From positions 1 through 22,979 of the forward strand of contig JBCDBY010000029.1 of NCBI GenBank assembly GCA_039182715.1: a DNA stretch of 22,979 nt, read 5' to 3'. The position numbers and the translations under genes are program-made. The notes beneath the pieces are model-generated. The model was not told where the DNA came from. It made no database searches and saw only the letters and a list, made by a program, of their open reading frames with translations. This document shows, piece by piece, positions 8,039 to 15,675 of the stretch. The DNA comes from JBCDBY01 sp039182715. Its GTDB lineage: Bacteria; Planctomycetota; PLA2. The stretch's first letter is position 1. Every line of letters starts with the position of its first letter.

Positions 8039-8157
8039 CGTTCGACGTTCGGCCCGGGAAGTCCCCTCAGGCGGCGGACGTCGCGAATCCATCCGTCGAA
8101 CGTTCAGGCCGCCTTCCTACCGCAGACGTCGAACGTCGCACGTCCCACGTCAAACGT
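8024..8157. repeat. Inverted pair of ACGT heptamer arrays between convergent genes
   Basis: The left array (8024-8048) holds four ACGT cores exactly seven bases apart, with the plus-strand unit ACGTTCG. The right array (8126-8157) holds five ACGT cores, also exactly seven bases apart, in the opposite orientation (unit ACGTCGA). Two more ACGT sites, at 8078 and 8100, lie between them. Each array carries the sequence ACGTTTGA on its own coding strand, and this TGA is the stop codon of the methyltransferase (8036-8038) and of the hydrolase (8150-8152). The arms can pair into a long stem and so may act as a two-way terminator. There is no CRISPR-like spacing. Confidence 0.75.
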
Positions 8158-8959
8158 GCTTCGCCAGCCAGTCCAGCGTGAACGCGTTGAACTCGTCCGC
8201 CATCTCCAGGCAGCTCAGGTGGCTCGCGTGCGGGCCTTCGAAGAGGTGGAACTCCGCGCCGGGGATCGCGTCGGCGACGGCGCGGCCGTAGCGCGGCGGG
8301 ACCTGCACGTCCTGCTCGCCGGTGGCGACGAGGACGGGGCAGCTGATCTGCGGCAGGCGGTCGAGCGCGTCGTGCGTCTTGTCGGCGTGGATGTGGCCGA
8401 GCACGCCGGCGGGCGCGGGCGGGGCGTCGAGGAAGCTCTGCTCCATCGCGGCGACCGTCTCCGGCTGCGTATCGAGGAACGTCGGACTCGTGATCCACAT
8501 GAGCGCGAACCGGATGAACGCCGCGAGATCGCCGTTCTGCGTCGGGAAGGCGAGCGTCTCGATCATGCGAATGAACCACTCGTCGCTCTTCGCCCACGCG
8601 CCGTGCATCTGCGCGGTGCGCACCTTATTCGGATGGCGCAGGCAAAGCTCCTGCGTGACGGTCGCGCCGAGGCTGAGGCCGGAGACGTGCGCCGACTCGA
8701 TGCCGAGCGCGTCGAGCAGCGCCGCGGCGTCGTCCGCCATGAGCGCCATGGAGCAGCTCATCGGATCGGCCGGTACGGTGGTCTGCCCGACCCCGCGCGC
8801 GTCGTAGACGATCGTGCGGTAGCGCTCCCGGTAGGCCGGCACCTGGGCGGCCCAGAAGCGGTGGTCCGCGCCCGTGCCCATGATGAGCAGCAACGGCTCG
8901 CCTTCTCCGTGCTCCTCGTAGTACATGTCGAGGCCGGTCGCGATCGGGATCTTCGGCAT
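8150..8959 (-). CDS. Alpha/beta-fold hydrolase
   Basis: The protein has 269 residues, normal for a single-domain alpha/beta hydrolase of the 3-oxoadipate enol-lactonase/haloperoxidase-like group. The oxyanion region is LLLIMGTGADHRFW, followed by YDARGVGQT. The nucleophile elbow GLSLG puts the catalytic Ser at 96; the acid is probably the Asp of GEQDVQVP, and the base is a His in GPHASH (244 or 247). The substrate cannot be assigned. The ATG at 8959 has no good ribosome-binding site and lies 14 bases after a strong hairpin. The final codons (KHV-stop) fall inside the heptamer repeat. It converges with the methyltransferase gene. Confidence 0.88.
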   Translation of the reverse strand: MPKIPIATGLDMYYEEHGEGEPLLLIMGTGADHRFWAAQVPAYRERYRTIVYDARGVGQTTVPADPMSCSMALMADDAAALLDALGIESAHVSGLSLGATVTQELCLRHPNKVRTAQMHGAWAKSDEWFIRMIETLAFPTQNGDLAAFIRFALMWITSPTFLDTQPETVAAMEQSFLDAPPAPAGVLGHIHADKTHDALDRLPQISCPVLVATGEQDVQVPPRYGRAVADAIPGAEFHLFEGPHASHLSCLEMADEFNAFTLDWLAKHV

Positions 8960-8973
8960 GGCTCGGAAATAAG

Positions 8974-9003
8974 CGAACCCGGCCGCCGAAGCAACCGGGT
9001 TCG
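8974..9003 (-). terminator. 9-bp perfect hairpin, probable terminator of the amidase gene
   Basis: CGAACCCGG and CCGGGTTCG pair perfectly over nine bases around a 12-base loop. On the minus strand CTTATTT follows, a weak T-rich tail. It lies 100 bases past the amidase stop and directly before the hydrolase start, so it could end amidase transcription or form a leader structure in the hydrolase mRNA. Confidence 0.5.
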
Positions 9004-9105
9004 GGCACGTCTTCGTTCCTTCAGGGGATGCCCTGTCCCCACGGCCCTCATACGTGGACCGTCAGGGATACGCCATAGGGCGTCACGGGGCGGTCACGAC
9101 AGCTC

Positions 9106-10017
9106 CTACCGCAGGCGGCGCTGGAATTCCCGCCAGGGGAACCGCTCGCCGGGGCAGGCGGTCGTCTTCACCTCGCGGTGGGGCACGACCTCCCGGGCGG
9201 GGATGTCGTACTCCTCCATGAGCGTGCGCACGAGCTCCACGACGGCGTCCATCTGCTCCCGACTGGGCGGCGTCCGCGTGAAATCGCCGATCAGACAGAT
9301 GCCGATGGCGCGCTCGTTCCACCAGTTCCTGTTGCCGTAGCGCGCCGCCTTGCAGTGCGCGCCGACGCCCTGGTTGGCCCAGCGATAGCCGATCTCGATC
9401 CTGCCGTTGCCGGTCAGCGTGCCGTTCCCGACCACGAAGTGGTAGCCGAGGCCGTCCCAGCCGCGATTGCGGTGGATGCGGTGGATCGCGGCGGCCGAGC
9501 CGGTGCCGCTGGCCATGTGATGAATCACGATCGCCCGCCAGTCGCGCGCCGCGGTGCGCGGGCGCCAGCTCCGCGGCAGAGACGAGGCGCGCCGGACGCG
9601 CGGCGGCTCCGGATCGACCGGCTCGTCCACGCCGCGGTCGCGGCGGAAACGCTTCAGCGTGCGCACGACGCGATCGGCATCGGAACGCGCCAGGGCATAG
9701 CCGGAGCCCAGGAACATGCAGGGCTTCGTCATGATGAGCAGCTCGCCGTTCACGTGGGCGTTGCGGCTTTCGCGCACGAAAATGACGGCGTCCGGCCGCC
9801 GCTGCAGCTCGATCACGCTGCCCTTCGAGCTGTAGTCGAGGGAGAGATCGCGAGCCAGGTCTTCGACGTGAACCACCGAGGGCTGGGCGACCTTCGCCTC
9901 GGTCCCGGCCGGCTGGGAGGGATCATCGGACGGGACGGCACAGGCGGCCAACAGGAAGGCCAGAGGGAGGCCCAGCGGGAGGATCCGCGCCCCCATCCGT
10001 CTCGATCGCTCGTTCAT
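9106..10017 (-). CDS. Lipoprotein N-acetylmuramoyl-L-alanine amidase (Amidase_2/PGRP fold)
   Basis: The signal peptide ends in the lipobox LAAC (Cys26), so the product should be lipid-anchored. After a region of unknown fold (about 30-135) comes an Amidase_2/PGRP-type domain (about 160-303). IVIHH supplies a zinc His at 166 or 167, YHFVV and the segment around NQGVGAHC form the central sheet and groove, and VVPHREVKTTACPG supplies His280 and Cys288, the usual C-terminal metal ligands. Such enzymes cut the bond between muramic acid and L-alanine in peptidoglycan. GAGAGGAG lies six bases before the ATG at 10017, supporting that start over Met8. The gene is separated by 105 bases from the kinase-regulator operon upstream and probably has its own promoter. 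Confidence 0.87.
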   Translation of the reverse strand: MNERSRRMGARILPLGLPLAFLLAACAVPSDDPSQPAGTEAKVAQPSVVHVEDLARDLSLDYSSKGSVIELQRRPDAVIFVRESRNAHVNGELLIMTKPCMFLGSGYALARSDADRVVRTLKRFRRDRGVDEPVDPEPPRVRRASSLPRSWRPRTAARDWRAIVIHHMASGTGSAAAIHRIHRNRGWDGLGYHFVVGNGTLTGNGRIEIGYRWANQGVGAHCKAARYGNRNWWNERAIGICLIGDFTRTPPSREQMDAVVELVRTLMEEYDIPAREVVPHREVKTTACPGERFPWREFQRRLR

Positions 10018-10039
10018 CGCGCTCCTCTCCGTGCGGCAG

Positions 10040-10056
10040 CTACATCTTGTAGTGTA
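10040..10056 (-). promoter_or_regulatory. Candidate promoter/operator of the amidase gene
   Basis: On the minus strand TACACT (a -10-like hexamer) is overlapped by the 13-base palindrome CTACA-AGA-TGTAG. This lies about 22-40 bases before the amidase ATG. No clear TTGACA-like -35 is visible, which could mean the promoter needs an activator. Confidence 0.3.
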
Positions 10057-10122
10057 ACGCCGAAACAGCCCCAGATTCCGTCGAACCCGGGGCCTAAGGA
10101 TTAGATCGGTCGCCGGTGGGGC

Positions 10123-10476
10123 TCAGCCCACCCGAAACGCCACTTCCACCAGCAAAAAGGAGTGGATGCCGGTCTGGGCGCAAAGCACGACCCGCGCAAA
10201 GAGCTCGACGATGCCGCCCCAGTAGCCAGTCGGATCGATGCCGGCGCGTTCGCGGATGGCGCGGTTCATCATGGGGACACCGACCGCGAAGAACCAGCTG
10301 AGCGCGCTCAGCAGCACGAGGTAGCCGATCGCCACCCAGCTGAGCGAGCCGCGCACGCCGAGGACGATCGAGAAGAGGTAGTTCAGCAGGGTCAGCCCCG
10401 CCATCGCGCGGAGCAGCGGATGACGGCGCACGTACGCGGTCGTGCGATCGACGAACGGCGTCTCGTCCGGGCCCAC
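10123..10476 (-). CDS. Small membrane protein of unknown function
   Basis: I do not recognise this protein. GTG at 10476, eight bases after the response-regulator stop, gives 117 residues; a TTG at 10494 would add six residues and overlap the regulator gene. The protein has two clear membrane segments, LTLLNYLFSIVLGVRG and SWVAIGYLVLLSALSWFF, then a conserved-looking PMMNRAIRERAGIDPTGYWG stretch and a hydrophobic C-terminal segment. It is the third gene of the kinase-regulator unit, so it may be a target or accessory of that system; this is inference from position only. A GGTGGG/CCCACC hairpin (10115-10132) overlaps its stop codon. Confidence 0.65.
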   Translation of the reverse strand: MGPDETPFVDRTTAYVRRHPLLRAMAGLTLLNYLFSIVLGVRGSLSWVAIGYLVLLSALSWFFAVGVPMMNRAIRERAGIDPTGYWGGIVELFARVVLCAQTGIHSFLLVEVAFRVG

Positions 10477-10483
10477 GCCCCCG

Positions 10484-11173
10484 TTATCCCACAAACTTGT
10501 AGCCGACGCCGCGCACCGTCACGATGAACTCCGGTTCGGTCGGCTCCACCTCGATCTTCGCGCGCAGCTTGTTGATGAAGTTGTCGATGGTGCGCGCGGT
10601 GCCTTCGTAGTCGAAGCCCCAGACCTTGTTGAGGATCTGGTCGCGGGAGAGCACGCGGCCGCGGTTCTCGATGAGGTAGAGCAGCAGCCGGAACTCGCGG
10701 TTGGAGACCTCCAGCTGCTCCCCGTCCACCTCGAGCGTCTGGCCGAGCGTATCGACCTTCACGCGCCCGAACTCGTGGCGCTCCAGCACCTCCTCCTCCG
10801 GTTCGGTGCTGCGCAGGCGCGCCTTGATGCGGGCCACCAGCTCGCGCACGCTGAACGGCTTCGTCACGTAGTCGTCGGCGCCCTGCCCGAACCCGGTCAG
10901 CTTGTCGACCTCCTGGTCCTTCGCGCTCAGGATCAGGATGGGCGTCTTCTTGTCGTGCCGCCGGATGGTGCGACAGACCTCGTAGCCGTTGACCTTCGGC
11001 AGCATGAGGTCGAGCACGATGAGATCGGGCCGCTGCGCGAAGGCGAGCTCGAGCCCCTGCTCGCCGTCGGCCGCCTGCAGCACCCGGAAGCCCTCGAACT
11101 GCAGGCTCTTGGAGAGGCCGAGGCGGATGGAGGCGTCGTCCTCGACGACGAGGATCAGATGCGTTTCGGTCAT
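10484..11173 (-). CDS. OmpR/PhoB-family response regulator
   Basis: The protein has 229 residues. The receiver domain (about 5-120) shows the acidic pair D12/D13, phospho-acceptor D55 in IVLDLMLP, S83 (ILSAKD) and K105 (YVTKPFS). A winged-helix DNA-binding domain follows (about 130-228), with REFRLLLYLIENRGRVLSRD, the recognition-helix region TARTIDNFINKLRAKIE and the wing VRGVGYKFV. Its ATG overlaps the kinase stop codon as ATGA (11170-11173), so the two are translationally coupled. It should receive phosphate from that kinase and control transcription; targets cannot be told from the window. Confidence 0.95.
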   Translation of the reverse strand: MTETHLILVVEDDASIRLGLSKSLQFEGFRVLQAADGEQGLELAFAQRPDLIVLDLMLPKVNGYEVCRTIRRHDKKTPILILSAKDQEVDKLTGFGQGADDYVTKPFSVRELVARIKARLRSTEPEEEVLERHEFGRVKVDTLGQTLEVDGEQLEVSNREFRLLLYLIENRGRVLSRDQILNKVWGFDYEGTARTIDNFINKLRAKIEVEPTEPEFIVTVRGVGYKFVG

Positions 11174-13074
11174 GAGGCGGACTCCGCGACGGGTTGCGGG
11201 GAAGCGGAACGCGGCCGGCGCGACGCGGTCGGCAGGACGACGACGAAGCGGCTTCCGCCCCCCTCGCGATCCTCGACCTCGATGCGACCGCCGTGCGCGC
11301 GCACGATGTTGCGGGCGATGGAAAGACCAAGACCGGTCCCTTCGACGGCTCGCGTGAGGCGGTCGTCGGCACGATAGAACTGCTCGAAGATCTTGCGGCG
11401 CTCGCGCACCGGGACGCCGGGCCCGTTGTCCTCGACGGCGAGCACCATGCGGCCGCGCTGCGGGCCGAGCGTGATGGCGATCTCGCGCTCGTCGGCGGGC
11501 GAGTACTTGTAGGCGTTCGACAGGAGGTTGGCGATGACGTCCGCGAAGGCGTCCGGGTCGTGCACGACCGGCGGCTGGTTGACGGCGACCTCGACCATCA
11601 GGTCACCCATCCCGGTCGCGCGCCGGAAGCGCTCCACCTCGCGCTCCACGACCGGCGCCAGCGGCCCGGTGACCCAGTGGAAGCGGGGACGCGGCGACTC
11701 GCTGCGGCCGAAGTCGAGCACCTTCTGGATGAGCGCGCCGAGGCGGTCCGCCTCCTGGCCGATGACGTCGAGACACTCGCGCTGCTCGGCCGGGTCGGTC
11801 ACCTGGCCCGCGCGCAGCATGTCCGAGAACATGCGAATGCTCGTGAGCGGCGTCTTGAGCTCGTGCGTGACGTTGCTGACGAAACCGCTCTTGAGCTTGG
11901 CCAGCTTGACTTCGCGCATGACGAGGCGCGCCGTGAGCAGGCCGCCCGCGAGAATGCCGACGATCGAGAAGGCGATGATCCAGCGATAGATGCGCTCGCC
12001 GTCGCGCGCCGCCGAGGCGATCTGCTCCGGCGTGATGGCGGCGACCGCGACGTGGTCGGGCAGCACGTGCAGCGGCTGCACGATCGCATCGCGCGGTTCG
12101 CTCCCCTCGCGCACGATGCGCGGCGTCACGCCCGGCTCCGCCTCGGCGCGGGCGCGCCGGAGCACGCCGTCGAGCAGCCCCTGCAGACGCACGGGATCGA
12201 CGACCAGCACGCGACTGGAGTTGTCGGGCTTGGTGCGCACGTAGAAGAGCGCGGGCGGCTCGGCGTCGCGGCTGCGGTGGATGCGCGCGGCCTGGCGCGG
12301 CCCGAAACGCGTGCGCTCCGCGCGCAGCACCTGCAGCGTTGCGATGCGCGCCGCGTGGTGCCGGCGCGTCGCCGGGTCGTCGAGCTGCTCCTCGACGGCG
12401 TCGAGGAAGACGCGCGCCTCGGCCGGCGCCGCCTCGAACCCGAACGCCTCGACGAGCGCGCCGATCCAGTGGGCCGCGCGAAGCTGATCGGGCGTGCCGG
12501 CGGTCTCGCCGCCGAAGAGCACCGACGACGCGAAGGCGAGCGCGAGCGATGAACCGCTCTCGTCGAGCGCAAAGGGGTGCGCGCGGGCAAACGCGAGCGC
12601 GCGGGCGGTGAGCTCCGCCTCGTCGAACTCCGCGTTGCGATACGCCTTGCGGAAGGCGTCGGCGGCGCGCCACACCTCGTCGGCGTCGGCGCGGACCCGT
12701 TCACGCGGCCGCACCACCGGCTCGTTGCGCGCGCCCGGCTCGAGGATCTCGCCGCTCGCGGCGACGAGGTAGGCGTCGGTGAACACGCCGTCGACCAGCT
12801 GCGGATCGCGCCGCAGCCGTGCCGGATCGCCCTCGACGAAGGCGGCGTCGAGCGCTTCGGTGGCGTAGTGGCCGAGGTCCTGTACCAGGCGGCCGGCGAC
12901 GGCGCGCTCGAGGTAGTGACCCGCATCCAGCGCGATCCGCTCCCCCGCCTTCTGGCGCTCGGCCTGAATCGCCTTGAGCCCGAAGATGGAAAGCAGGATC
13001 GCCTGGAAGAGCGCAAGGAAGACGACCAGGACGACAATCCGCGTCTCCGCCGGGATCCGTCGGAGCCAACTCAC
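11170..13074 (-). CDS. Membrane sensor histidine kinase
   Basis: The 634-residue protein begins at GTG (13074) after a G-rich stretch. Membrane segment 1 (about 13-35) and segment 2 (about 366-388) enclose a large extracytoplasmic sensor region of about 330 residues that matches no domain I recognise. The catalytic core is complete: H-box VTHELKTPLTS with His404, N-box DVIANLLSNAYKYS, G1 EDNGPGVP, F-box FEQFYRAD and G2 GTGLGLSIA. The Ala/Arg-rich last ~20 residues look unstructured. It is the first gene of a unit with the response regulator and the small membrane protein. Only 10 bases separate its start from a 162-bp fold-back element, so its promoter must lie in or beyond that element. Confidence 0.95.
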   Translation of the reverse strand: MSWLRRIPAETRIVVLVVFLALFQAILLSIFGLKAIQAERQKAGERIALDAGHYLERAVAGRLVQDLGHYATEALDAAFVEGDPARLRRDPQLVDGVFTDAYLVAASGEILEPGARNEPVVRPRERVRADADEVWRAADAFRKAYRNAEFDEAELTARALAFARAHPFALDESGSSLALAFASSVLFGGETAGTPDQLRAAHWIGALVEAFGFEAAPAEARVFLDAVEEQLDDPATRRHHAARIATLQVLRAERTRFGPRQAARIHRSRDAEPPALFYVRTKPDNSSRVLVVDPVRLQGLLDGVLRRARAEAEPGVTPRIVREGSEPRDAIVQPLHVLPDHVAVAAITPEQIASAARDGERIYRWIIAFSIVGILAGGLLTARLVMREVKLAKLKSGFVSNVTHELKTPLTSIRMFSDMLRAGQVTDPAEQRECLDVIGQEADRLGALIQKVLDFGRSESPRPRFHWVTGPLAPVVEREVERFRRATGMGDLMVEVAVNQPPVVHDPDAFADVIANLLSNAYKYSPADEREIAITLGPQRGRMVLAVEDNGPGVPVRERRKIFEQFYRADDRLTRAVEGTGLGLSIARNIVRAHGGRIEVEDREGGGSRFVVVLPTASRRPRSASPQPVAESAS

Positions 13075-13084
13075 CCCCGCATTC

Positions 13085-13246
13085 TAGGGTCTGACTAAGA
13101 GAAGACCGTCGGCCAGAGACGGAGCGAGGACAAGCACCGCGAGCGGCGCCGACGACCGCGTATCCAAGTGATACTCCGAGGAGGCGCCGCGAAGTGGGGC
13201 GCAGCCGCAGCCCGTCGAAGCCAGGGCTTCTCTTGGTCAGACCCTA
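13085..13246. repeat. 162-bp fold-back (MITE/REP-like) element with 20-bp terminal inverted repeats
   Basis: The right arm CTTCTCTTGGTCAGACCCTA (13227-13246) and the complement of the left arm (13085-13104) agree at 19 of 20 bases. Nested inside, on the same centre near 13166, are GCGGCGCC/GGCGCCGC (13143-13150 and 13183-13190) and GTATC/GATAC (13160-13164 and 13170-13174). The whole unit is thus an imperfect giant palindrome with three matched tiers. TAGGGTCTGAC-type ends resemble the GGGTCTGACC motifs found near REP-associated transposases; that link is from memory and is inference. No coding capacity and no clear target-site duplication are visible. Confidence 0.7.
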
Positions 13247-13271
13247 TGGGGGCGGGGAAGTCACCGGGCCG

Positions 13272-14273
13272 TCACTCGACGACGTCGAGTTCGGCGACGT
13301 GCTCCAAACGGATCGTCTGCTCGCCGTCCTCGGTGCGCAGCTTGAGGCCGGAGCGGATGCTCGCCTCGAGCACGCGCCCCTTGATCTTGTCCTCGCCGCG
13401 CTCCACGAGCACCTCCTGGCCGACGAGGTTCGCGAAGCGGTTCCACTCCTGCTCGAGCTCCTCGAAGTCGCCCTTGGCGATGCCGTCGAGCCACTTCTCC
13501 AGTTCGCGCAGGATGTAGCGCAGCAGGCGCGGGCGCGGAATGGGGTCGTCCTCGCGATGCTCGATGCGCAGCGAGCTGGCGAACGCGCGGATCTCCTCCG
13601 GGAAGTCCTCGGGGAGCTGGTTGACGTTGACGCCCACGCCCGCGACGGCGCGCGTCTGCTCCACGCCGTAGTCCTTCACCTCGAGCAGGATGCCGGCGAT
13701 CTTCTTGTCGCGCACCATGATGTCGTTGGGGAAGTCGATGCGCGCGGGCAGGCCGGCGAGGTCCTGGATGGCGCGGGCGACCGACGCCGCGATGGCGATC
13801 GTGAGCACCGACGCGAAGGTGTCGGGCGGCTCGAGGTCGAGCAGCACCGAGAAGCAGAGCGACTTGCCGGCGGTCGTGTACCAGGTGCGCTGCTCGCGGC
13901 CGCGCCCCGACGTCTGGTGTTCGGCGACGACCAGCGTGCCGTGCGGCCGCCCCTCGACCATCAGCTCGAAGGCGATGTCCTGCGTCGACTCGACCTCCTC
14001 GGCGTAGTAGACGCTGGAGCCGAGGCGGTCGCAGCGCAGGCCCGCGCGAATCCAGTAGGGCAGCAGCTTGTCCGGCTTGTCGGCCAGCTGCCAGCGCCCG
14101 TCGTCGAGGACGTCGAACGAAAAGCCATCCTCGGCAAGGCGCGCGCGGAACGCTTCCATCTGCTCGGGCGTGTAGCCGAGCCGCTCCGCCAGCGACTCCG
14201 CCAGGAGCCCCTGCGGGGCGGGACGGAAGGAGCTGAGGAAGGTGACCAGCTCGTCCTCGGTGATCGCGGACAT
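13272..14273 (-). CDS. birA: Biotin--[acetyl-CoA-carboxylase] ligase (BirA)
   Basis: The enzyme makes biotinyl-AMP and attaches biotin to carboxyl-carrier proteins. ATG at 14273 gives 333 residues. After a short helical N-terminal region (1-70) comes the catalytic domain: EVESTQD (94-99 region), the nucleotide-binding loop TSGRGREQRTW (GRGR 123-126), FPNDIMV followed by the lysine-containing KKIAGILLEV, and GVGVNVNQ. A C-terminal SH3-like domain (about 280-330, GQEVLVERGEDKIKGRVLEA) completes the family layout. The N-terminal region could be a helix-turn-helix, but I cannot confirm a repressor role. It lies 17 bases downstream of the exonuclease gene and is probably co-transcribed with it. 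An open frame extends upstream to 15638, but that part is a shadow of the exonuclease gene. Confidence 0.93.
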   Translation of the reverse strand: MSAITEDELVTFLSSFRPAPQGLLAESLAERLGYTPEQMEAFRARLAEDGFSFDVLDDGRWQLADKPDKLLPYWIRAGLRCDRLGSSVYYAEEVESTQDIAFELMVEGRPHGTLVVAEHQTSGRGREQRTWYTTAGKSLCFSVLLDLEPPDTFASVLTIAIAASVARAIQDLAGLPARIDFPNDIMVRDKKIAGILLEVKDYGVEQTRAVAGVGVNVNQLPEDFPEEIRAFASSLRIEHREDDPIPRPRLLRYILRELEKWLDGIAKGDFEELEQEWNRFANLVGQEVLVERGEDKIKGRVLEASIRSGLKLRTEDGEQTIRLEHVAELDVVE

Positions 14274-14290
14274 CGGGAGAGTTGTACGCC

Positions 14291-15571
14291 CTAGGCTTCG
14301 GCTTGAAAAGTCCCCGGCTGGTGGTGCTGCCGTCGGCGCAGGCGGGCGAGGCGGTGCTCGAGGGCCTCCAGGCAGCGGCGGCGGGCGGTCGTGTCGAGCT
14401 GGATTTTCCCCGTGATCAGGCGGGATCGCGCGTCGAGCACGGTCGCTTCGGCGGAGACGAGGTCGCGTGCGCGGTGCTCGTAGTACTTGGCGAGATCCTC
14501 CAGCGGCTGGAAGGCGTCGGGGTGGGTGCGGGTGCGCTCGATGAGCAGGCAGGCGCTCTCCGCGTGGCGGCCGGCGCGGCGCTCGAGCAGCGCGAGACGC
14601 TCCAGGGTGCGCGGCAGCAGCCGATGGCGACCGGCGCGAAGGCCCTCGAGGGCGCGCGTGTAGTGATCGCGCGCCTCGCGGTCGCGGCCGACCGACTCGT
14701 AGTAGACGCCAAGGTTGCTCTGCAGCACCGGATCCTGCGGATCGGCGATCGCGTCGGCGAACTGCGCGGCGACGGCGGGCAGCGTGAGCACGTCGAGGAA
14801 GTTGTGCTCGAAGACGCGCGGAATGCGGCCGCTTTCGCCCTGCAGGTGGTCGAAAAACGCGACCGGGCAGTCGGCGCCCGGCAGGTCGTCCTCGCGCTGG
14901 AAGCGGACCAGCTCGCGCTCGAACGTCTGCAGGCGGCAGTTCGCGTAGGCGCCGCGAAAGAGCGAGCGGCCCACGATGCAGAGGTCGAGGTGCGACGGCG
15001 GCAGCGCGGCCTGCATGCGATGGAAAATCAGCCGGCCGCCGAGGCGCGGCGCGTCGAAGCCCTTCCCGTGGAAGGAGACGACGTGCTCGAACTGTCGGAA
15101 GCGCGCGTTGACCGCCTCGAGCAGCGCGCGCTCGCCGGTGACGTCCTCGAGGAAGAACTGCTCGACCACGAAGCGATCGCCCTCGAACCAGCCGGCGCCG
15201 AGCAGGAAGACCCAGGTGCCGACGCCGCCGCCGAGCGAGGTGGTCTCGGTGTCGAAGTAGAGGCAGCGACGCGGGTCGAGGCCAATCAGCGTCGGGTCGC
15301 GGGCGATGCCGGCCAGCCGGCCGAGGCGCGCCTCGGCCATGGCGCCGAGGCTGCGGTCGCCGTGGACGTGGGTCAGCGGCAGCTCGATGCGGTGGATACG
15401 GTAAACGCCGTCCTGCGCCTCGATGCGCTCGCCCGGCAGGTCCGGCCCAGGCTCGGCATTCGGCTCGGCATTCGGCCCGGCGTTCGGCCCGCCCGCGGCT
15501 CGGGCCGGCGCGGCCGAAGCGGGAGCCGGGGCCGGGGCGGAGATGCGGCGCAGCTTGTCCACCAGGCGCAT
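14291..15571 (-). CDS. mrfB: YprB/MrfB-like RNase H-fold exonuclease with C-terminal TPR
   Basis: ATG at 15571 gives 426 residues, close to the size of Bacillus YprB (MrfB). A variable Pro/Ala/Asn-rich linker (about 12-45) leads to a DEDD-type exonuclease domain: YFDTETTSLGGG supplies Asp107 and Glu109, then VVSFHGKGFDAPRL, HLDLCIVGRSLFR and HNFLDVLTL (Asp near 260) supply the other conserved positions. From about residue 285 there are TPR-like helices (LQSNLGVYYESVGRDREARD, RTLERLALLERRAGRHAESA). In Bacillus, MrfB works with the helicase MrfA in repair of mitomycin C damage. The MrfA-like helicase lies just upstream here, separated only by the redoxin gene, which supports the assignment. Confidence 0.85.
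   Translation of the reverse strand: MRLVDKLRRISAPAPAPASAAPARAAGGPNAGPNAEPNAEPGPDLPGERIEAQDGVYRIHRIELPLTHVHGDRSLGAMAEARLGRLAGIARDPTLIGLDPRRCLYFDTETTSLGGGVGTWVFLLGAGWFEGDRFVVEQFFLEDVTGERALLEAVNARFRQFEHVVSFHGKGFDAPRLGGRLIFHRMQAALPPSHLDLCIVGRSLFRGAYANCRLQTFERELVRFQREDDLPGADCPVAFFDHLQGESGRIPRVFEHNFLDVLTLPAVAAQFADAIADPQDPVLQSNLGVYYESVGRDREARDHYTRALEGLRAGRHRLLPRTLERLALLERRAGRHAESACLLIERTRTHPDAFQPLEDLAKYYEHRARDLVSAEATVLDARSRLITGKIQLDTTARRRCLEALEHRLARLRRRQHHQPGTFQAEA
15450..15491. repeat. 12-bp tandem repeat (3.5 copies) in the exonuclease linker
   Basis: Units GGCTCGGCATTC, GGCTCGGCATTC, GGCCCGGCGTTC and a partial fourth follow one another. On the coding strand they encode repeated (G/E)PNA. The repeat keeps frame and lies in the low-complexity linker before the catalytic domain, so its length may vary between strains without harming the enzyme. 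Confidence 0.7.
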
Positions 15572-15633
15572 GGACCGCACATTTTGCCCCGGCGGGGGGA
15601 CGCAAGTCATGGACTGGCAACGGGTTACGCTCG

Positions 15634-15651
15634 ACCACAACCTGTTGTGGT
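15634..15651. other. Perfect 7-bp hairpin between redoxin and exonuclease genes
   Basis: ACCACAA-CCTG-TTGTGGT is a perfect inverted repeat 24 bases past the redoxin stop and 63 bases before the exonuclease start. It is unusually AT-rich for this region. No T-run follows on the minus strand, so it may be an operator or mRNA-processing site rather than a terminator. Confidence 0.4.
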
Positions 15652-15675
15652 CCGGTGCCGAAGCACTACAACAAC

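Noticed and set aside
8024..8157. CRISPR array
   Set aside because: The repeat unit is only seven bases with no unique spacers of CRISPR size, and no cas genes are present.
13272..15638. 788-codon frame that includes birA
   Set aside because: Only the last 333 codons are BirA; the upstream part is an out-of-frame reading of the exonuclease gene, which has its own clear motifs in another frame.
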